This document shows positions 19,042 to 27,877 of a stretch of 39,293 bases of DNA, one piece after another. Under the pieces are notes generated by a model, which saw only the letters and a program-made list of their open reading frames with translations, was not told the origin of the DNA and searched no databases. A program made the translations under genes and the position numbers. This DNA comes from Verrucomicrobiia bacterium (GTDB lineage Bacteria > Verrucomicrobiota > Verrucomicrobiia > Verrucomicrobiales > DEV007), in NCBI GenBank assembly GCA_020440025.1, contig JAGROX010000056.1:3420-42712 (forward strand). Reading direction: 5' to 3'. How positions within the stretch are numbered: position 1 is the stretch's first letter; each line of letters begins with the position of its first letter.

Positions 19042-19728
19042 TTAGAGAAATCGGAGAAGATCACGAAGGTTGTTGGCAGGACGTGACAACTCGAAAATCT
19101 CAAAGCCTGCGGCCCGGCCTCCCTCCCAATCCGCTTGGGGATCATCTCCGATATGAAGGATTTGCCCGGGTTCGAAACCCAGCCGGTCGGCCGCGGCCCC
19201 GAAGATGGATGCGGCAGGCTTGGCGCTCCCGAATTCCCCTGAAAGCAACACTTCCCGAAAGTAGAGCCGCAGCCCTAGCCCCTCGGATACCCGATGAAAC
19301 CGAAAGTCGAAGTTGGAGATGACCGCCAAGGGGTAATGCCGACTCAAGTTCTCCAGCACTTCTGAAACCTCGGGGTAAATCGACCACGCCTCCGGTTCTC
19401 CAAAATGATCGAAAAGTTCAGTGAAGAGGGATTCGGGAAGTTCGAAAGGCGCAAATGCGCTGCCATTCGCACCCCGGGCTTCACGGAAACAGTTCTCGAC
19501 CAGCGAACGCCACCAAGCGCGCTCGACTGCCTCAGGACTGGTGGACGGCTCGCCAAAATGGAACAGATGGAGAGGGGGCGCGGCCCTCCAAGCGTTGCGG
19601 AAGGCTTTCTCGAGCAATTCTGCTGGAATTTCCCAATCGTGGCTTCGAGCGATACGTGAATAGGTTTCACCCACAGGCTCGGCGAGGCCAAAGAGGGTGC
19701 CAACGGCATCGAAAGTGATTGCTTTCAC
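19042..19728 (-). CDS. HAD-superfamily hydrolase, HDHD3-like
   Basis: A 228-residue HAD protein. Motif I is DAVGT (Asp7 to Thr11), so the usual second aspartate (general acid) is Val9. This is the pattern of HDHD3/REG-2-like members. Motif II is SNFDFR (Ser138), motif III is Lys170 in SAKPAASIF, and motif IV is GDDPQAD (Asp195, Asp196). The helical cap lies between motifs I and II (about 15-115). Without the general acid it may be a slow phosphatase or act on an unusual substrate. It diverges from nusA and ends 144 bases before the tRNA-Lys gene on the same strand. Its start at 19728 leaves only a small gap to the predicted nusA promoter. Confidence 0.9.
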   Translation of the reverse strand: MKAITFDAVGTLFGLAEPVGETYSRIARSHDWEIPAELLEKAFRNAWRAAPPLHLFHFGEPSTSPEAVERAWWRSLVENCFREARGANGSAFAPFELPESLFTELFDHFGEPEAWSIYPEVSEVLENLSRHYPLAVISNFDFRFHRVSEGLGLRLYFREVLLSGEFGSAKPAASIFGAAADRLGFEPGQILHIGDDPQADWEGGRAAGFEIFELSRPANNLRDLLRFL

Positions 19729-19745
19729 AAGAGGGGACGTATAAC
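19719..19745 (+). promoter_or_regulatory. Candidate promoter for the nusA operon
   Basis: TTGCTT (19719-19724) and TATAAC (19740-19745) resemble -35 and -10 boxes, with a short 15-base spacer. It would start a leader of about 165 bases before nusA. The -10 box is good and the spacing is poor, so this is only a candidate. Confidence 0.35.
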
Positions 19746-19770
19746 CTAGCGCCTAGAGGATTTCAGGCTT

Positions 19771-19817
19771 GCCAGTATTTTAGGTTGTGGCTATGTTGGC
19801 CAACCTGCAACACTGGG
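19771..19817 (+). promoter_or_regulatory. Structured RNA element in the nusA leader
   Basis: Nested inverted repeats: CCAGT (19772-19776) with ACTGG (19812-19816), and inside it AGGTTG (19782-19787) with CAACCT (19801-19806). The CCAAC at 19800-19804 could instead pair with GTTGG at 19855-19859, just at the base of the downstream terminator. That offers a possible switch. Structure is read by eye only. Confidence 0.4.
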
Positions 19818-19858
19818 ATGCTGGACGGCTTCATGTCGTCAATGCTTAGTGAAAGTTG

Positions 19859-19886
19859 GAGTGGGACTTGTCCCGCTCTTTTTTTT
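19859..19886 (+). terminator. Intrinsic terminator (attenuator) inside the nusA leader
   Basis: GAGTGGGA pairs with TCCCGCTC (eight pairs, one G-U) around a CTTG tetraloop, followed immediately by eight T residues (19879-19886). It lies 32 bases before the nusA start. No plus-strand gene lies upstream within the divergent gap, so it can only act on transcripts heading into nusA. Read on the minus strand it has no T-run after it, so it does not serve the HAD gene. Confidence 0.75.
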
Positions 19887-19918
19887 CCCCTGTTTTGCCA
19901 CCTGTCCCGCAGAGAATC

Positions 19919-21271
19919 ATGACTAACGAACTTCTGGCGCTCTTTGAGTATTACGAGAAAGAGAAAGGGATCAACCGTTCCACGATGGTTGAAGCCCTGG
20001 AAAGCGCATTGCTGTCGGCATCCCGCAAGAGCATCGGTCCCGCCCGTGATCTCAAGATCCATATCGACCCTCAGAAGGGGAAGATCAAAGTCACGTCGAC
20101 TCTGCTGGTGGTTGATCATGTCACGAAACCCTACGACGAGCTGGACAGGTTCACCGCGCGCCGGATCAAGGCTGACAGTGAGGTCGGCGACGAGATCGAA
20201 GTTGAGGTGACGCCGAAGAATTTTGGCCGTATCGCCGCGCAAACGGCGAAGCAGGCCATGATGCAGCGCCTGCGACAGGCAGAAAAGGAGCTGATCTATG
20301 ATGAGTTCAAGGATCGGGCCGGAGACATCGTCAGTGGCACGGTGCGGCGCTTTGAGCGCAGTGATGTCATGGTCGATCTCGGAAAGTTTGAAGGGGTCAT
20401 GTCATCTCGCGAGCGTGTCTCGACCGAGGAATACAACATCGGCGATCGTATTCGTGCCTATGTCGTGGCGGTGGAAAACGGCCCTCGTGGTCCAGAGATT
20501 ATTCTTTCCCGCAGCCATCCCAACTTTGTGCGCCGATTGTTCGAGTCGGAAGTCAGTGAAATTGCGGATCATACGGTGGAAATTCGCGCCCTGTCTCGCG
20601 AAGCGGGCTATCGGACCAAAGTGGCCGTCTACAGTGCCGACGATCGGGTGGACCCGGTTGGAGCTTGTGTTGGGCTCCGGGGTGCTCGGGTGAAGAACAT
20701 TGTTCGTGAGCTCAATAACGAGAAGGTCGACATCATCCGCTGGAGCGACAATATCCGCGAATTCGTGGAAGATGCGCTGAAGCCGGCGAAGATTCGCACG
20801 ATCACGCTGGACGAAGAGAATCGCAAAGTCCGTGTGACGGTGGATGAAGAAGAGCTTTCCAAGGCCATCGGTCGCCGCGGCCAAAATGCTCGCCTCACTT
20901 CCCGACTGATTGGCTGGGATGTTCAGGTGGAGAAAGACGAAACCGCTCACGAAGCTTTCGAAGCGCGGGTGACGGATGCCGCCAAGGGCTTGGCCGACAA
21001 AGTTGGTATCGGACTGGAACTGGCGCTCGGCTTGGTTCGTGGCGGGGTAAACTCGCTGGAGATGCTGGCCAATGACGTGGACGCCGTTGATCTTGCGGGC
21101 ATTCTTGAGATTTCCGAAGACGAGGGTGCTGAAATCTTGGCCAAGGCCAAGACGGCTTTCGGCGGAGATGCCGAACCTGCTGTGGTCGCCGCCGATCCGG
21201 TGGAAGAGGCCACTGATGAACCAGCCGAAGAGCCCCCCGTAAAGGAGGAAGAAGAGGCCGCTGAAGCCTGA
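19919..21271 (+). CDS. nusA: Transcription termination/antitermination factor NusA
   Basis: A 450-residue protein starting at ATG 19919 (MTNELLALFEYYEKEKG). Domains in order are the N-terminal RNA-polymerase-binding domain, an S1 domain (about 135-200, GDIVSGTVRRFERSDVMVDLG), and two KH domains (about 230-370, with VGACVGLRGARVKNIV and AIGRRGQNARLTSRLIGW). A short helical stretch and an acidic Glu/Ala-rich tail follow. NusA binds RNA polymerase and nascent RNA, slows elongation, and tunes pausing, termination and antitermination. The tail replaces the AR repeats of E. coli NusA. It heads the conserved nusA-infB-rbfA cluster. The usual upstream rimP is absent. A terminator hairpin in its leader suggests autogenous control, which is plausible for NusA. 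Confidence 0.97.
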   Translation: MTNELLALFEYYEKEKGINRSTMVEALESALLSASRKSIGPARDLKIHIDPQKGKIKVTSTLLVVDHVTKPYDELDRFTARRIKADSEVGDEIEVEVTPKNFGRIAAQTAKQAMMQRLRQAEKELIYDEFKDRAGDIVSGTVRRFERSDVMVDLGKFEGVMSSRERVSTEEYNIGDRIRAYVVAVENGPRGPEIILSRSHPNFVRRLFESEVSEIADHTVEIRALSREAGYRTKVAVYSADDRVDPVGACVGLRGARVKNIVRELNNEKVDIIRWSDNIREFVEDALKPAKIRTITLDEENRKVRVTVDEEELSKAIGRRGQNARLTSRLIGWDVQVEKDETAHEAFEARVTDAAKGLADKVGIGLELALGLVRGGVNSLEMLANDVDAVDLAGILEISEDEGAEILAKAKTAFGGDAEPAVVAADPVEEATDEPAEEPPVKEEEEAAEA

Positions 21272-21447
21272 GGTCCTGCTTTTTCCGTCCGGACTGGAAT
21301 TCCAATTCTTGGTTCTTTTTTTGTTTTTCAATTCAATCCGATCTAATATCTCGACCCGGCGCTCATTTGGGCGCATCGGCCCAGCCAATCTTGCGACGGG
21401 CCAAAAACCATCCCCGGGGAACGCCCCGACTCTGATCAATACTTCGA

Positions 21448-23505
21448 ATGGCAGATAAATCCGATGACAACCCTGAGCTGACTCCGCTGGATAAGGCGAA
21501 GAAAACGGCTCTCAATCTCTTTGAAAAAGAGGAGCTTCGCGCCGCCCGCAAGGGTAAGGGGAAACCTGACGCGGAGGAAGAGTCATCCATGTTCAGCCAT
21601 TTGGGTGACGACGATGCGGGAGTAATATCCACGCCCTCCAAGGCTCCGGTGCCTGTTCCGGAGCCTGAGCCCGATGCAGTCGTCGAGGATGAGGAAGAAG
21701 AGGCGATCACGATCGAGATTGATGAAGGCAAGATCATTAACATCAAACCGCCGATCATCGTCAAGGATCTTGCCGAGCTTCTGGGCCTGAAGCCTTTCAA
21801 GCTGATCCAGGACCTGATGGAACTGGATGTGTTTGCCAATCAGGGGCAATCCATCGAACCGGATATCGCTGCCCAAGTCTGCGAAAAGCACGGATTTGTC
21901 TTTGAAAAGGAGAAACGCGAAAAAGGTGGCGGCGTTCACAAGGTCGAGGAAGTCATCGAAGAACCCGAGGCCCCGAAAGAGGTCGAAGAGGATCTGCTGA
22001 AGCCGCGTCCTCCGGTGGTGACCTTCATGGGTCACGTCGACCATGGGAAGACCTCTCTGATCGACCATTTTCGTGGCTCCAGCGTCGTGAAAGGCGAGGC
22101 TGGAGGCATTACCCAACATGTCGGTGCCTACAGCATCGAGCGCGATGGCAAGAGAGTGACCATTCTCGATACCCCTGGTCACCAAGCATTCACCGAAATG
22201 CGAGCCCGTGGCGCGAATGTCACCGACATCGTGGTGCTCGTCATTGCTGCTGATGATGGAATCATGCCGACCACGATCGAAGCGATCGACCACTGTCGTG
22301 CTGCTGATGTGACCATCATGGTCGCCATCAATAAGATCGACATGCCTAGAGCCGATGTGAATCGGGTGAAGGCACAGCTACAGGAACGCGATCTCTCTCC
22401 GGAAGACTGGGGTGGAAACACGATTTGTGTGGAAGTTTCCGCCAAAACCGGAGAGGGCTTGGATGACCTCTTTGAGGCCATGGCGCTTCAGGCTGAAGTC
22501 ATGGAACTGAGAGCCAGCGAGGACGGTCCGGCACGGGCCAACGTGATTGAAGCCCGCACCGAACCCGGCAAAGGCCCTACGGCAACGGTCATTGTCCAGT
22601 CGGGAATTCTCAAAGTCGGCGCCCCCTTTATCTGCGGTGATTTGTACGGAAAGGTAAAATCGATGATCGATGATCGCGGCAATCGGGTGACCGAAGTGAC
22701 GCCATCGACCCCCATCGAAGTGGCCGGATTCTCGGAAGTGCCTCACGTGGGCGACGAACTGGTCCAAATGGACTCGGAGCGTAACGCGAAGAAACTGAGC
22801 GAAGAACGCATTCATGCTTCCCGCCAGACGAAACTGCAGCCGAAGCAGCGCTCGGCTCTGGAGACCTTGTTTGCCAATATTGAGGAAGGCGGCAAAAAGA
22901 CGCTGAAGGCGATCCTCAAAGCCGACGTCCAAGGTTCCGTTCAGGCCATCGTTGGTGCGTTGAGCGAGATTACTTCGGAAAAGATCAGCCTGGAAATCAT
23001 CCGAGCGGATGCAGGCCCGATTACCGAGTCCGACATCATGCTCGCCAGCGCCTCGGATGCGATCATTCTTGGGTTCAATACCAAGATCGAAAACAAGGCG
23101 GTTTCAGTGGTGAAGCGCGAAGGTGTTCAGGTGAAGCTTTTCTCCATCATTTACGAACTTCTCGATCAAGTGAAGGAAGCGATGTTGGGGATGCTGGACC
23201 CGGAAACTCGCGAAAAGACTCTGGGTCATGCGGAAGTCCGGGTGGTCTTCAAGACTTCCTCCGGCAAGATCGGCGGCTGTTATGTCATGGATGGGCGCAT
23301 CAACCGTAAGGCTCGTGCCCGTGTGCTTCGCGGTCGCCAGGCGGTCTATGACGGTGGCTTTGTCACACTGCGTCGATTCAAGGACGACGTCAACGAAGTC
23401 AAAGTCGGGCTGGAGTGCGGGATCAAACTCGGTGACTTCAACGATTACATGGAGAAGGATGTCATCGAGTGCTACGAGCTTGAGAAACTTGAGTTGGTTC
23501 TCTGA
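21448..23505 (+). CDS. infB: Translation initiation factor IF-2
   Basis: A 685-residue GTPase. The acidic, Lys/Glu-rich N-terminal region is short (about 190 residues against about 390 in E. coli). An IF2-N-type segment is at about 100-150 ([19 protein letters not shown]). The G domain has GHVDHGKT (195-202), DTPGH (241-245) and NKID (295-298), and domains II-IV follow, with [20 protein letters not shown] near the end. IF-2 brings fMet-tRNA to the 30S subunit and promotes subunit joining. A 176-base gap after nusA includes a T-rich run at 21313-21330 without a strong hairpin, so the two genes are probably co-transcribed. Confidence 0.98.
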   Translation: MADKSDDNPELTPLDKAKKTALNLFEKEELRAARKGKGKPDAEEESSMFSHLGDDDAGVISTPSKAPVPVPEPEPDAVVEDEEEEAITIEIDEGKIINIKPPIIVKDLAELLGLKPFKLIQDLMELDVFANQGQSIEPDIAAQVCEKHGFVFEKEKREKGGGVHKVEEVIEEPEAPKEVEEDLLKPRPPVVTFMGHVDHGKTSLIDHFRGSSVVKGEAGGITQHVGAYSIERDGKRVTILDTPGHQAFTEMRARGANVTDIVVLVIAADDGIMPTTIEAIDHCRAADVTIMVAINKIDMPRADVNRVKAQLQERDLSPEDWGGNTICVEVSAKTGEGLDDLFEAMALQAEVMELRASEDGPARANVIEARTEPGKGPTATVIVQSGILKVGAPFICGDLYGKVKSMIDDRGNRVTEVTPSTPIEVAGFSEVPHVGDELVQMDSERNAKKLSEERIHASRQTKLQPKQRSALETLFANIEEGGKKTLKAILKADVQGSVQAIVGALSEITSEKISLEIIRADAGPITESDIMLASASDAIILGFNTKIENKAVSVVKREGVQVKLFSIIYELLDQVKEAMLGMLDPETREKTLGHAEVRVVFKTSSGKIGGCYVMDGRINRKARARVLRGRQAVYDGGFVTLRRFKDDVNEVKVGLECGIKLGDFNDYMEKDVIECYELEKLELVL

Positions 23506-23655
23506 TCGATTCGAAACGCAAGCAGTCGAAAATTCTGCCATTACCGCTCCCATCCGGGGCGAATGGCTCGCATCCCCTGACTGCAGTCTCTAAATACCTT
23601 CTGTGAGGTCATTCTCCTGATCGGGTTCAATTTCTCTCCTCACTCAATCACGCCC

Positions 23656-24060
23656 ATGAGCAACCGCGTCGCCAGAGTTAGTGAATTGTTGAAACGTGAA
23701 CTGGGCAATCTCCTGGAGCGAGACTTCGATTTTCATGGAGTGTTGGTGACCATTCACGCGGTCGAGATGAATCCTGATCTACGAAATGCCAATGTTTATA
23801 TCGGGATTGTCGGCGATGAGAATCGAAGGGGCAGCGTCATGGAAATGCTGCGCAAGAAACGCGGAATGATCCAGACGCAGATGATGAAGCGGGTGGTGCT
23901 GAAATACACCCCTCAACTGAACTTCCGCTTTGATGACTCCATCGAACGCGGCGTGCGAGTCCTGAATCTCCTCGATGAGATCGCCGAGACATTGCCGCCC
24001 GAATCCACTGAGGAAGGTTCAGGTAGTGAGGGTGGTGATCCGTCACTTCCCAATACCTGA
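23656..24060 (+). CDS. rbfA: Ribosome-binding factor A
   Basis: A 134-residue KH-type protein starting MSNRVARVSELLKRELG, with the conserved VTIHAVEMNPDLRNANVYIGI and LKYTPQLNFRFDDSIERG segments, plus an acidic Ser/Gly tail. RbfA matures 16S rRNA near helix 1 in 30S assembly. It follows infB after 150 bases, which contain no gene, and is 22 bases before nrnA. The order infB-rbfA-nrnA-truB-ribF is the usual bacterial one. Confidence 0.96.
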   Translation: MSNRVARVSELLKRELGNLLERDFDFHGVLVTIHAVEMNPDLRNANVYIGIVGDENRRGSVMEMLRKKRGMIQTQMMKRVVLKYTPQLNFRFDDSIERGVRVLNLLDEIAETLPPESTEEGSGSEGGDPSLPNT

Positions 24061-24082
24061 TTGCAGTTTGCGTATCCGGCCA

Positions 24083-25090
24083 ATGGCAAATCATCCCGAA
24101 AATCCCGGAGACTCTTTTGAGTCGATCACTCAAGCGATTTTGGCAGCTCAGACCATCGGCGTGGTCAGTCATCAACGACCCGATGGTGATGCGCTGGGGT
24201 CCTGTATCGGAATTGGAGAAGTTCTTTCTCAATTGGGAAAAACCGTTCACATGGTGAATGCCGACCCGGTGCCCGAGTCATTACAATTCCTAGCCGGCAC
24301 GGAGCGGATTCAAGTCGCTGCAGAGTTGAGCGAGCCGTTTTCGGTCGATCTCTTGATCATTCTCGATGCAGCGGGTGCCGATCGAGTGGGGAATGCTGCT
24401 TGGGCAGCATTTGCCAATTCCGGATTGGTCATCAATATCGATCATCACGTCAGCAATCAGAGATTTGGTGACCTGAATTACGTGGACGTGATCTCGCCGG
24501 CAACCGGCCAGATTGTCTTCGAGTTGATCAAATCCAATCAATGGACGTTGAGTCCGGCTGCTCGCGATGCCCTCTTCGCCGCCATTTCCACCGACACTGG
24601 ATCGTTTCGCTATCCGAATACCACAGGAGCCACCTATCGGATTGCGGCGGACCTGATTGATCTCGGAGCTGATGTCGGTTGGTTGTCTCAACAACTTTAC
24701 GAGAGCTATCCCCAGCGTCGCATCGAGCTTCTACGGGGGCTCCTTCAGAATCTGGATATCCGTGAGGATGGGAAGATTGCTGCGATGAAATTGACCCGCT
24801 CCGAGGCCGAAGCGGTGGGCATGCGGGATGGCGATACTGAAGGCCTGATCGATGTCATTCGCTCGGTCGATTCAGTCGTGGTGGCGGTATTCTTTGAAGA
24901 ACTGAAGGACGGAAAAATCCGCGTTAGTTCTCGCTCAAAATCCACCCAAATCGACGTCGGGCAGATCTGCGCCGTCTTTGGCGGCGGTGGGCACAAGCTG
25001 GCTGCGGGCGCTCGTATAAGTGGCCCGATCGAAGAAGCGGCTGAACGATTTCTCAACGAAGTAGCAAAGCGATTTCATGGACTCGATTGA
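24083..25090 (+). CDS. nrnA: DHH-family phosphoesterase, NrnA-like nanoRNase/pAp phosphatase
   Basis: A 335-residue protein starting at ATG 24083; the longer frame from 23975 only shadows rbfA. DHH motif I is visible as VSHQRPDGDALGS (His30, Asp34, Asp36). The DHH triad is D120-H121-H122 in IDHHVSN. The C-terminal DHHA1 substrate site is GGGGHKLAAG (about 300-309). NrnA degrades 2-5 nt RNAs and dephosphorylates 3'-phosphoadenosine-5'-phosphate with manganese. Its place between rbfA and truB is typical. Its stop lies 14 bases inside truB, so the two are translationally coupled. Confidence 0.94.
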   Translation: MANHPENPGDSFESITQAILAAQTIGVVSHQRPDGDALGSCIGIGEVLSQLGKTVHMVNADPVPESLQFLAGTERIQVAAELSEPFSVDLLIILDAAGADRVGNAAWAAFANSGLVINIDHHVSNQRFGDLNYVDVISPATGQIVFELIKSNQWTLSPAARDALFAAISTDTGSFRYPNTTGATYRIAADLIDLGADVGWLSQQLYESYPQRRIELLRGLLQNLDIREDGKIAAMKLTRSEAEAVGMRDGDTEGLIDVIRSVDSVVVAVFFEELKDGKIRVSSRSKSTQIDVGQICAVFGGGGHKLAAGARISGPIEEAAERFLNEVAKRFHGLD

Positions 25091-25790
25091 CGGTGTATTA
25101 CTCATAGACAAAGGCCCTGACATGACCTCCCACGATGTGGTGGCCGTGGCTCGGCGTTCTCTCGGAATTAAGAAGATTGGCCACTGTGGAACCCTGGATC
25201 CTATGGCGACAGGACTTCTGATCCTGGTGATTGGTCGCGGAACGAAAATTCAGGATCTCCTCATGTCCGAAGACAAAGAGTACGTGGGGTCGCTGAAGTT
25301 GGGTGAGACCACCTCGACCCAAGATGCCGAGGGTGAAGTCTTGGAAGAACGAGAAGTCCCCGACTTTAGCGAGGAACAGATTCGTGAGGTTTTCGACGAA
25401 TACACTGGCGATTTCTATCAGGTGCCACCCATGGTGTCGGCGATCAAGCAGGACGGTGTGCCACTTTACAAACTGGCCCGCCAAGGCAAAACGGTGAAAA
25501 GAGAACCTCGGCTGGTACACATTTTCAGCTACCGGATAGACTCAATTCAGCTGCCTGTGGTGGAGTTTACCGTCAAATGCAGCAAAGGATTCTACGTCCG
25601 GACCTATGCTCACGATATCGGCGAGAAACTCGGCTGCGGAGCCCATCTGAAAAGCCTGCGAAGGACTCGATCCGGGAAATTCGGTTTGGAAAAGTCAGTC
25701 ACTTTCGAAGAGCTGAAACATGGCGATCGCAATGAGCTGATCGGAAAGATGTTGTCCCTTCCCGAAGTATCCCGCCTTCGGGGGGCATAG
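25077..25790 (+). CDS. truB: tRNA pseudouridine(55) synthase
   Basis: A 237-residue protein. The GVLLIDKGPDMTSHDVV start and the catalytic block HCGTLDPMATG (Asp41) are diagnostic of TruB. Later TruB segments are YKLARQGKTVKREPR and FTVKCSKGFYVRTYAHDIG. It forms pseudouridine 55 in the T-loop of tRNAs; the tRNA-Lys of this window carries the target TTCGA motif. The length is shorter than E. coli TruB (314), consistent with a reduced C-terminal PUA region. It overlaps nrnA and is followed by ribF after 37 bases. Confidence 0.96.
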   Translation: MDSIDGVLLIDKGPDMTSHDVVAVARRSLGIKKIGHCGTLDPMATGLLILVIGRGTKIQDLLMSEDKEYVGSLKLGETTSTQDAEGEVLEEREVPDFSEEQIREVFDEYTGDFYQVPPMVSAIKQDGVPLYKLARQGKTVKREPRLVHIFSYRIDSIQLPVVEFTVKCSKGFYVRTYAHDIGEKLGCGAHLKSLRRTRSGKFGLEKSVTFEELKHGDRNELIGKMLSLPEVSRLRGA

Positions 25791-25827
25791 TCATTTCTGG
25801 CCAGGCATCGGGCAATGCCACTGAACC

Positions 25828-26784
25828 ATGATGATCCTTCGATCCATCGCTGATCTTGCCGAGATTGAAGGCTCGATTCATGCGGCGATCGGCGTATTTG
25901 ACGGAGTCCACCTGGGTCATCGGGCCGTGATCGAATGCGCTCGCGAGTCGGCTCAGGCGACAGGTGGAGGGGCCTGTGTCATCACCTTTGATCCGCATCC
26001 GGTCCGAGTGCTTGCTCCAAATGATGCACCCCGATTGCTGACGGCCACCGACCACAAGCTCCAACTCCTGTCGGAAATCGGAATCACTCACACTGCTGTC
26101 ATCCCATTTGACGAGGAGTTTGCAGAAACCTCTGCCGAAGATTTTGTCCGGCAACTTCACCAGCATTCCCGTTCCTTGGCCCGGATTTGCGTGGGAGCCG
26201 ATTGGCGTTTCGGGAGGCGAGGTGCCGGGAATGTCTCGCTGTTGGAAAAGATGGGAGCCGACCTCGGATTCTCCGTCACCGGCGTTCCCACGATAAGCAT
26301 CGACAGAATGGTCGCTAGCAGCACCCGAATTCGCGAAGCGGTTGCTGGAGGAGATTTCGGCATCGCCGAGCGCCTCCTCGGCCGGCCCTACACAGTTCTG
26401 GGAACGGTGATAACCGGACGGCAACTCGGCAGAGAATTGGGATTTCCGACGGCGAATCTCAGCGTCCACAGTGAGCAACTCCCGCCCACCGGAGTCTATG
26501 CCGTGTCAGTCAGCGGTGAAGGACGCGATCAGATGCCCGGCGTGGCCAACTTGGGGTATCGCCCCTCGGTGGAGGGTGAGGGCAGCAAACGGCTGCTCGA
26601 AGTGCATCTTTTTGATTGGAGTGGCGACCTCTACGGGCATGATCTGGAAGTTCGTTTTGTCGAATTTCTCCGATCAGAGCTAAAATTCGACAGTCTCGAA
26701 GCGCTGAAACGCCAGATCGCGGAAGATTCGAACCATGCTCGGCGGAAACTCGGACTGCCTGGCAGTGGGTCCGTTTCTGGGTAA
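25828..26784 (+). CDS. ribF: Bifunctional riboflavin kinase / FAD synthetase
   Basis: A 318-residue protein. The N-terminal nucleotidyltransferase domain has IGVFDGVHLGH (about 21-31) and ITFDPHP; the later SSTRIREAVAGGD belongs to the same half. The C-terminal riboflavin kinase domain begins near residue 190 with GTVITGRQLGRELGFPTANL. It makes FMN from riboflavin and ATP, then FAD. The start is one of two adjacent ATGs at 25828. It closes the conserved nusA-ribF cluster; no terminator is evident in the 63 bases before the His-rich lipoprotein gene. Confidence 0.96.
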   Translation: MMILRSIADLAEIEGSIHAAIGVFDGVHLGHRAVIECARESAQATGGGACVITFDPHPVRVLAPNDAPRLLTATDHKLQLLSEIGITHTAVIPFDEEFAETSAEDFVRQLHQHSRSLARICVGADWRFGRRGAGNVSLLEKMGADLGFSVTGVPTISIDRMVASSTRIREAVAGGDFGIAERLLGRPYTVLGTVITGRQLGRELGFPTANLSVHSEQLPPTGVYAVSVSGEGRDQMPGVANLGYRPSVEGEGSKRLLEVHLFDWSGDLYGHDLEVRFVEFLRSELKFDSLEALKRQIAEDSNHARRKLGLPGSGSVSG

Positions 26785-26847
26785 AGCTCTCGTTCGGCAC
26801 ACATCAGTTTTGGTTGCGAAACGAAGTGAATGACGCTAGGAAGCGGC

Positions 26848-27135
26848 ATGCATTGCAAGATTTTGACGTTCGGCATCAGCATCGCTTTCGTGATCGGTTT
26901 TTCCGCCTGCGAGCGCCATGATTGGGAGCAAACCCAAAAACTTCATCAACCTCACGGCGATCATGGCCATGGGGAAGGAGAGGCGCCGCATGATGACGAC
27001 CATGCAAAAGGTGACGCCCACCATGAGGCGGATCACCATGGTGACGAAAAGAAAGACGCGGAAACTCATGAAGGAGCCGAGGCTGCCCAACCGGCAGTCG
27101 AAAAACCAGCGCCCCGCGAGCTCGGTAAAGAGTGA
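26848..27135 (+). CDS. Histidine-rich predicted lipoprotein, likely metal-binding
   Basis: A 95-residue product from ATG 26848, preceded at good spacing by AGGAAG. An ATG at 26830 would add six residues. The signal ends at FSAC, giving a plausible lipobox Cys21. The mature 75 residues contain about 12 histidines with many Asp and Glu (HGDHGHGE, DAHHEADHHGDE). They form a low-complexity metal-chelating sequence and a short Pro/Ala tail. Binding of zinc, nickel or copper is likely by composition; no family is recognised. It runs the same way as ribF and may be co-transcribed. The sequence between it and the convergent GtrA gene holds only a 7-base inverted repeat (27138-27144 with 27169-27175). 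Confidence 0.7.
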   Translation: MHCKILTFGISIAFVIGFSACERHDWEQTQKLHQPHGDHGHGEGEAPHDDDHAKGDAHHEADHHGDEKKDAETHEGAEAAQPAVEKPAPRELGKE

Positions 27136-27226
27136 GTTTTCTCGTTCTGCTTCGCTCGGCTGGCGCCTCGAGAAATCGCTTCTAGCCAATAGCCAACCTG
27201 TCACTCGCGCCCGCTGACTTTTGTGG

Positions 27227-27817
27227 TCATTTCGCGAAAACGAAGTACTTCCGGCAGACGTAGTTCACCAGCACGGCGGTCACCAGAAACGAAAGCTGGG
27301 AGACTCCAGTAGAAATGCCGAATACCTTGATCAGGAAGGGGCCGGCCATCAGTCCGATCAGAGTGCTGAAACCTGAAACCAGGGTGAAGTAGATGAACTC
27401 CAACCAACGGTTGTGACGTCCTCCTTCAAAGACCCAGAGGGCATTCACCACATAAGCCACCAGATTTCCAAAGACCCACCCGAGAATATTGGCATAGGTC
27501 GAATGACTCGCTCGGACGGTATCGCTCAGGTGCAGCGTCTCGACTTTGTAGTGGGGGAGGTCGATGTGAATTTTCGCGAGAATTGATCGGTATTGCTCGA
27601 TCTCTTCAATCGAAAAAGCTGGCAACACGGTGAAACAGAGGATCATCCACGTTCCCATGGTGGCTACGGTAGCCATTCCTCCCGCGACGACGTACTTTCC
27701 GAGCTGGATAATTACCGGCGCGTCCTTGCTGTGAAACCAGGCGAGCGTTTTCTTGAGCCCATGCTCGCGATAGTGGCCGAGGATTTCACGGAGTTGACTG
27801 ATGACGGCTCGTTTCAC
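27227..27817 (-). CDS. GtrA-like membrane protein
   Basis: A 196-residue protein from a GTG start. It has a cytoplasmic N-terminus of about 40 residues and four hydrophobic segments. The GtrA pattern is seen as QLGKYVVAGGMATVATMGTW, FGNLVAYVVNALWVFEG, and the ending VNYVCRKYFVF. GtrA proteins are thought to flip or help transfer lipid-linked sugars across the inner membrane. A loop of about 45 residues between the first two segments is longer than usual. It lies 60 bases after the TIM-barrel gene on the same strand. Confidence 0.85.
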   Translation of the reverse strand: MKRAVISQLREILGHYREHGLKKTLAWFHSKDAPVIIQLGKYVVAGGMATVATMGTWMILCFTVLPAFSIEEIEQYRSILAKIHIDLPHYKVETLHLSDTVRASHSTYANILGWVFGNLVAYVVNALWVFEGGRHNRWLEFIYFTLVSGFSTLIGLMAGPFLIKVFGISTGVSQLSFLVTAVLVNYVCRKYFVFAK

Positions 27818-27877
27818 AGGATAATTGGAGTTGAGATAAAGGGGCTCGGAAAAAGGAGGTGCTCGAAAAATGGGGAT

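Noticed and set aside
21313..21330. T-rich run between nusA and infB as a terminator
   Set aside because: Only a four-pair hairpin (CCAA/TTGG) precedes it, so read-through from nusA to infB is more likely.
20402..21439. 345-codon open frame antisense to nusA
   Set aside because: It is a shadow of NusA coding sequence with no recognisable protein features.
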